Source of the DNA: Serinicoccus chungangensis
GTDB taxonomy: Bacteria > Actinomycetota > Actinomycetes > Actinomycetales > Dermatophilaceae
Length of the DNA: 64,000 nucleotides
Assembly (NCBI RefSeq): GCF_006337125.1
Contig: NZ_CP040887.1
Location: forward strand, 1,798,001 to 1,862,000
Direction: 5' to 3'
Shown: positions 59,322 through 64,000 of the stretch, one piece after another
Position numbering within the stretch: position 1 is the stretch's first letter
How the letters are laid out: each line of letters starts with the position of its first letter
Notes under the pieces: model-generated
Databases searched by the model: none
Seen by the model: only the letters and a program-made list of their open reading frames with translations
What the model was told of the DNA's origin: nothing
Made by a program: the position numbers and the translations under genes

Positions 59322-60710
59322 TCAGCGGCCGCGGATGATCCGGCGCAGCTCGCGCCAGCGGGGCCCCAGGCGCTCCTCCCAGCCGCGCGTCGTGGGCTGG
59401 TAGTAGTCGGCGTCGGCCAGGTCCTCCGGGAGGAACTGCTGCTCGCCCACCCCGGCGGGCTCGTCGTGGGTGTAGCGGTAGCCCTCGCCGTGGCCGAGGC
59501 GGGTGGCCCCGGCATACCCCGTGCCCCGCAGGTGCGGCGGGACCGGGCCGCCCTTGCCGGCCCGGACGTCGGCGATGGCCGCGTTGACGGCCGCGTAGGC
59601 GGCGTTGGACTTGGGCGCCAGCGCGTTGTGCACGACCGCCTGGGCGAGGATGATGCGGGCCTCGGGCATCCCGATCTGCGCGACGGCGTGCATCGCGGCC
59701 ACCGCGGTCTGCAGGGCGGTCGGGTCGCCCAGGCCGACGTCCTCGCTGGCGGCGATGACGATGCGGCGGGCGATGAAGCGCGGGTCCTCCCCCGCCTCGA
59801 GCTGCCGCGCGAGGTAGTGCAGGGCCGCGTCGACGTCGGAACCCCGCATGGACTTGATGAAGGCGCTGGCGACGTCGTAGTGCTGGTCGCCGGCCCGGTC
59901 GTAGCGCACCGCCGCCTGCGCCATCGCCTGCTCGACCTGCGCCAGGGTGATCTCGGTGACCTCGTCCTCGCGGCCCGCCGGCCGGTCGTCGGCGGCCACG
60001 CCGGCGGCCGCCTCCAGGGTCGTGAGCGCCCGGCGGGCGTCGCCCCCGGCCATCCGGACGACGTGCTCCGTCGCCGCGTCGCCCAGGGTGAACGACCCGT
60101 CGAGCCCGCGAGCGTCGACGAGGGCGCGGGCGAGCACCCCGCGCACGTCCTCGTCGTCGAGCGAGGTCAGCGTCACCAGGACCGAGCGGGAGAGCAACGG
60201 GGCGATGATGGAGAAGGAGGGGTTCTCGGTCGTCGCCGCCACGAGGATGACGGTGCGGTTCTCCACGCCCGGGAGGAGGGCGTCCTGCTGCGCCTTGGTG
60301 AACCGGTGGATCTCGTCGAGGAAGAGCACCGTCTGACGGCCGTGCAGCGAGCGCTCGCGCACCGCGTGGTCCATCACCGCCCGGACGTCCTTGACGCCGG
60401 CGGTGACGGCGGAGAGCTCGACGAAGGTACGCCCGGCCGCCTGGGCGACCAGGTGGGCCAGCGTGGTCTTGCCCGTCCCCGGAGGACCCCAGAGGATCGC
60501 CGACAGCGGTCCGGCGGCACCGCCCGACCCCTCGATGAGCCGTCGCAGCGGCGAACCGGGGCGCAGCGCCGCGCGCTGGCCGACGACATCGTCCAGCGAG
60601 CGCGGGCGCATGCGCACCGCGAGCGGCGCCAGCAGCGCACCGCTGGCATCACCCACGCCGTCGGCGCCACCGGCGGTGGGGTCGGCGGCGGAGGTGAAGA
60701 GGTCGGACAC
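59322..60710 (-). CDS. rarA: Replication-associated recombination protein RarA (MgsA/WRNIP1 family)
   Basis: A 462-residue AAA+ clamp-loader-like ATPase acting at stalled forks. It has [16 protein letters not shown], Walker [15 protein letters not shown], Walker [20 protein letters not shown], sensor 1 AATTENPSF, and the C-terminal tetramerisation region ([41 protein letters not shown]). GTG 60710 has no ribosome-binding site; TAGCCT lies 7 nt upstream, so a leaderless mRNA is likely. It is divergent from the GNAT gene with an 18-bp gap. Confidence 0.95.
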   Translation of the reverse strand: MSDLFTSAADPTAGGADGVGDASGALLAPLAVRMRPRSLDDVVGQRAALRPGSPLRRLIEGSGGAAGPLSAILWGPPGTGKTTLAHLVAQAAGRTFVELSAVTAGVKDVRAVMDHAVRERSLHGRQTVLFLDEIHRFTKAQQDALLPGVENRTVILVAATTENPSFSIIAPLLSRSVLVTLTSLDDEDVRGVLARALVDARGLDGSFTLGDAATEHVVRMAGGDARRALTTLEAAAGVAADDRPAGREDEVTEITLAQVEQAMAQAAVRYDRAGDQHYDVASAFIKSMRGSDVDAALHYLARQLEAGEDPRFIARRIVIAASEDVGLGDPTALQTAVAAMHAVAQIGMPEARIILAQAVVHNALAPKSNAAYAAVNAAIADVRAGKGGPVPPHLRGTGYAGATRLGHGEGYRYTHDEPAGVGEQQFLPEDLADADYYQPTTRGWEERLGPRWRELRRIIRGR

Positions 60711-60728
60711 GCATGTCAGGCTAACGCC
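60711..60728. promoter_or_regulatory. 18-bp divergent promoter of rarA and the GNAT gene
   Basis: On the minus strand TAGCCT (60723-60718) precedes the rarA GTG by 7 nt. On the plus strand CAGGCT (60717-60722) precedes the GNAT GTG by 6 nt. The two -10-like hexamers overlap on opposite strands, as in the polA/thioesterase gap of the same length. Confidence 0.4.
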
Positions 60729-61481
60729 GTGGACCGACTCACCTCGCACGCCGAGCTGCTGTCGCGCTCCGGCGGCGACCCCTGGGTGCGCTGGGTGCTC
60801 CCCGACCCGCTGCAGGGCGAGGTATGGGTGCACGACGGCGTGGCCCTCGTCCAGCGGCTCGGTGACCGGCCGGGGTTCTGGGTCGCTCCGCTGCGGACCG
60901 TGACGGCGGCCCAGGTGCGCTCCGCCCTCCTCCGGCTGCGGGACGGTGGCCACCTGGAGCGGCTGGGGGCCCGCGCGGTCTCCGTCCCGCAGGAGCACGC
61001 CGAGGTGGCCCACGACGTCCTCGACCTCGGCGACGGGGGCGACTGGGACTGGATGTGGACCGCCTCGCAGCCACGCGTCGACGCCCGCGAGAGCGACGTC
61101 ATACCTCTGGACGACCGGCGGGACGCCGCCGAGCTGGAGGAGTTCACCCGGGCGCACAACCCGCGGGTGTGGACGCAGATCGGCACGGGGCGGGTGCACC
61201 ACTGGGTGGGCGTGCGCGGGCCCGACGGCCACCTGGTCGCGGTCGGCGGCGCCGAGCGCGAGGCGACCGGCGTGCCGCACCTGGCCGGGATCGTCACGGC
61301 GACGGAGCACCGCGGAGCGGGGTGGGCCACCGTCGTCAGCGCGGCGCTCACGAGGTGGGCCCTGGCCGGCCACGGGGTCTGCACCCTCGGGATGTTCAGC
61401 GACAACGCGGCGGCCCGGACGGTGTATGCGCGGCTCGGCTTCCGCACGGCCCGCGCCTGGCACTCCCGCAGGCTGGCCTGA
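60729..61481 (+). CDS. GNAT-family N-acetyltransferase-like protein
   Basis: A 250-residue protein. The C-terminal third is a GNAT fold with the acetyl-CoA pyrophosphate loop region [18 protein letters not shown] (family R/QxxGxG/A) and the last strand and helix [16 protein letters not shown]. The N-terminal part (1-130) has no clear match ([19 protein letters not shown]); together they resemble actinobacterial two-domain GNAT proteins of unknown substrate. GTG 60729 is chosen because it starts just after the divergent promoter. The open frame extends much further upstream only because it mirrors alaS and rarA. Confidence 0.78.
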   Translation: MDRLTSHAELLSRSGGDPWVRWVLPDPLQGEVWVHDGVALVQRLGDRPGFWVAPLRTVTAAQVRSALLRLRDGGHLERLGARAVSVPQEHAEVAHDVLDLGDGGDWDWMWTASQPRVDARESDVIPLDDRRDAAELEEFTRAHNPRVWTQIGTGRVHHWVGVRGPDGHLVAVGGAEREATGVPHLAGIVTATEHRGAGWATVVSAALTRWALAGHGVCTLGMFSDNAAARTVYARLGFRTARAWHSRRLA

Positions 61482-61559
61482 CGCGTCCTCCGACGTCGAC
61501 GTCCGGTGGGACAGGACCGCTGTGACCACGGCACCGGGCGCGGCGCACGGTCCGGACCC

Positions 61560-61588
61560 TTGACGGTCGAACACGTGTTCGATACACT
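61560..61588 (+). promoter_or_regulatory. SOS-box-containing promoter of the DUF222/HNH gene
   Basis: TTGACG (61560-61565), a 17-nt spacer and TACACT (61583-61588) form the best sigma-70-type promoter in the window. The perfect 16-bp palindrome TCGAACACGTGTTCGA (61567-61582) fills the spacer. It matches the actinobacterial LexA (SOS) box TCGAAC-N4-GTTCGA at every defined base. LexA bound here would directly block RNA polymerase. Confidence 0.9.
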
Positions 61589-61618
61589 GGACGGGCAACC
61601 ATCGAGGGGGTGGGGGAC

Positions 61619-63220
61619 GTGCAGGACCGGGGACCGCTGGACGACCGGGTCACGAGGTCGGCAGCAGCCGGGGTGAGAGGGCCGGGAACGCCGGCGCGGC
61701 GGGCGGAGATCCGTGACCTCGGTCGCCGGCTGGCGCTCCCTCGCCCGGATGTCTCGGACGCCGAGCGCCTCGAGCTCATCCGTGCGCTCGAGGACCTCAC
61801 CCGCGCGGCCGCGGCGGCCCACGCCGTGCTCTCGGACGAGTTCGACCGGTCCCAGCGACAGCAGCAGGAGTCCGAGGGGGTGTCCGCCGCGCGCCTCGGG
61901 TCGGGGGTCGCGGACGACCTCGCCCTCGCGGGCAAGGTCTCCCCCGCCCGCTCCTCGAACCGGCTGGCGTGCTCGCGGGCGCTGGCCCGGGAGATGCCGT
62001 GCACGCTGGCCGCCCTGACGGAAGGGGTCATCGACAGCCACCAGGCCGAGGTGATCACCCGGGCCACCACCTGCCTCGCGACCGAGGACCGTCGCCTCGT
62101 CGACGAGCAGCTCGTCGGGCGCCTGGACGGCCTGTCCACCAGGCAGCTGCGCGCCACGGTGACGGCTCTGGTCTACGAGCTGGACCCGCAGGCGCACGTG
62201 CGACGGGCCGCCCGGTCCGCGGAGGACGCCTACGTCGCGATGCGCCCCGCGCCGGACGTCATGTGCGTCATCTCCGCGATGCTCCCGGCGGCCCAGGGGG
62301 TCGCGGTCTACGCCGCGCTCAAGCGGCACGCCGAGCTGCTCCGCGCCTCGGGGGACGAGCGCCACCAGGGCAGGATCATGGCCGACACGCTCTACGCCAA
62401 CGTCACCGGTCGCGACCCCGTGATGCTGCCGGACATCGACCTCAGTCTCGTCATGACCGACGCCTCGCTCATGGCCGGCGACACCGTGGCGGCCTTCCTG
62501 GACGGATATGGCCCGCTCCCCGCCCAGACGGCACGGGACCTGGTGGCCGTCTCGCAGCCGGGACAGGACCACCGGCACACCGTCCACCCGGAGGAAACTC
62601 GCGAGGCATCAGGTCGGGGAGGACCGGCGGACACGTCCGGCCACGGCCGGGAGGACGGTCTTGAGGGGACCCGCTGCACAGGCTGGTCCTGCACGCTGGT
62701 CCACGGCGCCGCCGGCGTCTCGGGAGCCCCGACGGACACCGCGATCCACGGCGCCGACCAGGCTCCGCCCGACCCGGTCCCGCCCGACCCTGACCCCGGC
62801 CTGCCCGACCCTGACCCCGCGGACCTGGCCGCTGCCCGGGTCTTCGTCCGGCGGCTGTACGCCGACCCGCTCACCGGCGAGGTCCTCGCCCGGGACACCC
62901 GACGGCGGTTCTTCAGCCGGGCCCAGAGGGCGCTGGTCGTGAGCCGGGACCGCTACTGCCGGACCCCGTGGTGCGGCGCACCCATCCGGCATGTCGACCA
63001 CCGGGTCCGGCACAGCGACGGCGGTGCCACCGCGGTCCACAACGCCCAAGGGCTGTGTCAGCGGTGCAACCAGGGACGGGAGCGACCGCGACAGGCCGCG
63101 GTGCCCCCCACCCTCTACCTCCGGCCGAGCACGGTGCTGCCGAGCGTCTCACCGGGCACCGCCCAGCAGGCCCGGCTCCAAGGGGCCGCCGCCGACGGCG
63201 GAGGTCCGGCGCCACCCTGA
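61619..63220 (+). CDS. DUF222/HNH endonuclease-domain protein (13E12 repeat family)
   Basis: A 533-residue protein. Residues 1 to about 310 match the helical DUF222 region ([49 protein letters not shown]). A low-complexity Pro/Asp/Gly linker (about 315-405) precedes a C-terminal HNH nuclease motif: [20 protein letters not shown], then [11 protein letters not shown], which supplies paired Cys and the catalytic His. GTG 61619 has GAGGGGG 8 nt upstream; GTG 61610 is too close to that site. Biological role is unknown; family members occur in many copies in actinobacteria and several in mycobacteria are LexA-controlled, as here. Confidence 0.88.
   Translation: MQDRGPLDDRVTRSAAAGVRGPGTPARRAEIRDLGRRLALPRPDVSDAERLELIRALEDLTRAAAAAHAVLSDEFDRSQRQQQESEGVSAARLGSGVADDLALAGKVSPARSSNRLACSRALAREMPCTLAALTEGVIDSHQAEVITRATTCLATEDRRLVDEQLVGRLDGLSTRQLRATVTALVYELDPQAHVRRAARSAEDAYVAMRPAPDVMCVISAMLPAAQGVAVYAALKRHAELLRASGDERHQGRIMADTLYANVTGRDPVMLPDIDLSLVMTDASLMAGDTVAAFLDGYGPLPAQTARDLVAVSQPGQDHRHTVHPEETREASGRGGPADTSGHGREDGLEGTRCTGWSCTLVHGAAGVSGAPTDTAIHGADQAPPDPVPPDPDPGLPDPDPADLAAARVFVRRLYADPLTGEVLARDTRRRFFSRAQRALVVSRDRYCRTPWCGAPIRHVDHRVRHSDGGATAVHNAQGLCQRCNQGRERPRQAAVPPTLYLRPSTVLPSVSPGTAQQARLQGAAADGGGPAPP
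62782..62819 (+). repeat. 17-bp direct repeat in the HNH protein linker
   Basis: Two identical 17-bp copies at 62782-62798 and 62803-62819, period 21 bp, encode a seven-residue Pro-Asp-rich repeat in the linker between DUF222 and HNH. Confidence 0.7.
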
Positions 63221-63258
63221 CCCGTCCTCGTCCTGAGGGGTCGATCGTCCCGACCCAG

Positions 63259-63289
63259 GGCCGGCCGCACACGGACGTCGCGGCCGGCC
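63259..63289. terminator. bidirectional terminator between the HNH gene and aspS
   Basis: Perfect 10-bp inverted repeat GGCCGGCCGC / GCGGCCGGCC (63259-63268, 63280-63289) with an 11-nt loop in the 77-bp gap between convergent genes. No T-tract on either side. Confidence 0.65.
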
Positions 63290-63297
63290 GACCGGGC

Positions 63298-64000
63298 TCA
63301 GGCGTCAGCGGACTCCTCGGCCTCGGGCTCGGCGTCGACGCCCGCCTCCGCACGCTGCTCGGGCGTGATCGGTGCCGGAGCAGCCGTGAGCGGGTCGAAC
63401 CCGCCCCCGGACTTCGGGAAGGCGATGACGTCGCGGATGGAGTCGGTCCCGGCCAGGAGCGCCACGATCCGGTCCCACCCGAAGGCGATCCCGCCATGCG
63501 GGGGCGCGCCGAACTTGAACGCCTCGAGCAGGAAGCCGAACTTCTCCTGCGCCTGCTCCGGGGACAGCCCCATGATCGCGAAGACCCGCTCCTGCACGTC
63601 GCGGCGGTGGATACGGATGGACCCACCACCGATCTCGTTGCCGTTGCACACCAGGTCGTAGGCGTAGGCCAGCGCCGCGCCCGGGTCCTCCTCGAGGGAG
63701 TCGAGGTACTCCGCCTTGGGCGAGGTGAAGGCGTGGTGCACCGCGGTCCAGGCGCCGGCACCGACCGCCACGTCGCCCGCGGCCACGGCGTCACCGGCCG
63801 GCTCGAACAGCGGCGCGTCGACGACCCACAGGAAGCTCCAGGCGTCCTCGTCGACGAGCCCGACCCGCGCGGCGATCTCCTGCCGCGCCGCACCCAGCAG
63901 GGCGCGCGAGGGCTTGGTGGCTCCCGCGGCGAAGAACACGCAGTCCCCCGGCTCCGCGCCCACGTGGGCCGCGAGACCCTCGCGCTCGGCCTCGGAGAGG
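63298..64000 (-). CDS. aspS: Aspartyl-tRNA synthetase, C-terminal part (continues beyond window)
   Basis: The last 233 or so residues of a class II synthetase; the frame is open to the right edge. [10 protein letters not shown] is the end of the GAD insertion region of bacterial AspRS. Class II motif 2/3 sequences are [13 protein letters not shown] and [16 protein letters not shown], where the Arg binds ATP. An acidic Ala/Glu tail ([11 protein letters not shown]) ends the protein. Whether it is discriminating or charges Asn too cannot be told from this part. Confidence 0.94.
   Translation of the reverse strand, partial: LSEAEREGLAAHVGAEPGDCVFFAAGATKPSRALLGAARQEIAARVGLVDEDAWSFLWVVDAPLFEPAGDAVAAGDVAVGAGAWTAVHHAFTSPKAEYLDSLEEDPGAALAYAYDLVCNGNEIGGGSIRIHRRDVQERVFAIMGLSPEQAQEKFGFLLEAFKFGAPPHGGIAFGWDRIVALLAGTDSIRDVIAFPKSGGGFDPLTAAPAPITPEQRAEAGVDAEPEAEESADA

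Noticed and set aside
56832..60728. Very long plus-strand open frame (over 1,500 codons when joined to the GNAT gene) opposite alaS and rarA
   Set aside because: It is the mirror of real GC-rich genes: composition is Gly/Val/Leu/Arg/His-rich without domains. Only its last 250 codons, after the divergent promoter, read as a protein.
61492..61503. 12-bp palindrome GACGTCGACGTC just after the GNAT gene
   Set aside because: Too short and too GC-typical to call an operator; no partner copy nearby.

Overview
The window is chromosomal DNA of a high-GC actinobacterium, most likely a member of the Micrococcales close to the Intrasporangiaceae/Ornithinimicrobiaceae. The reasons are the very high GC content, frequent GTG starts, ANTAR-type regulator PdtaR, integration host factor MihF, the HGxxPAAW and Trp_oprn_chp membrane proteins in the trp cluster, a TIGR03085-type protein, and a PriA without an ATP-binding loop. 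This placement is an inference. No prophage, IS element, plasmid function or CRISPR array is visible. Almost all genes lie on the minus strand, as closely packed housekeeping operons.

Layout, left to right. 1-169: 3' end of a possible methyltransferase. 302-5712: branched-chain amino-acid (Liv-type) ABC transporter, with the binding protein livK convergent to livHMGF. 5847-11416: polA, a thioesterase, pdtaR, tRNA-Leu(CAA) and pyk. 11470-20164: an apparent operon of a heterodimeric ABC exporter, two small Trp-associated membrane proteins, trpC-trpB-trpA and a MauE/DsbA-like redox pair. 20260-22114: two plus-strand genes (TIGR03085 and FUSC). 22148-26495: fmt-rsmB-rpe-pnuC-PH. 26502-33050: an oligopeptide ABC transporter (oppA-B-C-DF) placed between priA and fmt. 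33297-39173: priA, metK, coaBC, rpoZ, gmk, mihF. 39311-49181: pyrimidine operon pyrR-B-C-carA-carB-pyrK-pyrD-like-pyrF. 49269-59210: alaS-ruvX-mltG-aroE-prepilin peptidase-aroC-aroK-aroB, then efp-nusB. 59322-64000: rarA, a GNAT protein, a LexA-controlled DUF222/HNH protein and the 3' part of aspS.

How the genes work together: the pyr operon supplies UMP and carbamoyl phosphate and carries a recognisable PyrR-binding hairpin over its first ribosome-binding site. The aro genes make chorismate, which feeds the trp genes. efp, nusB, alaS, aspS, fmt and rsmB serve translation, transcription antitermination and rRNA maturation. mihF, gmk, rpoZ and coaBC form the usual actinobacterial growth cluster.

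Most notable: (1) a perfect SOS box filling the spacer of a strong promoter ahead of the DUF222/HNH gene; (2) a PyrR-binding loop that hides the pyrR Shine-Dalgarno; (3) a PyrD-like protein lacking the expected DHODH catalytic motifs, whose N-terminus seems broken by two frameshifts; (4) priA frameshifted near its C-terminus; (5) gmk apparently starting at a CTG that overlaps the mihF stop; (6) a LivH permease with an N-terminal secreted Ig-like domain; (7) an OppB permease with an extra membrane block; (8) repeated leaderless-promoter signatures. Items 3-5 could partly be sequence errors and need read-level checking.
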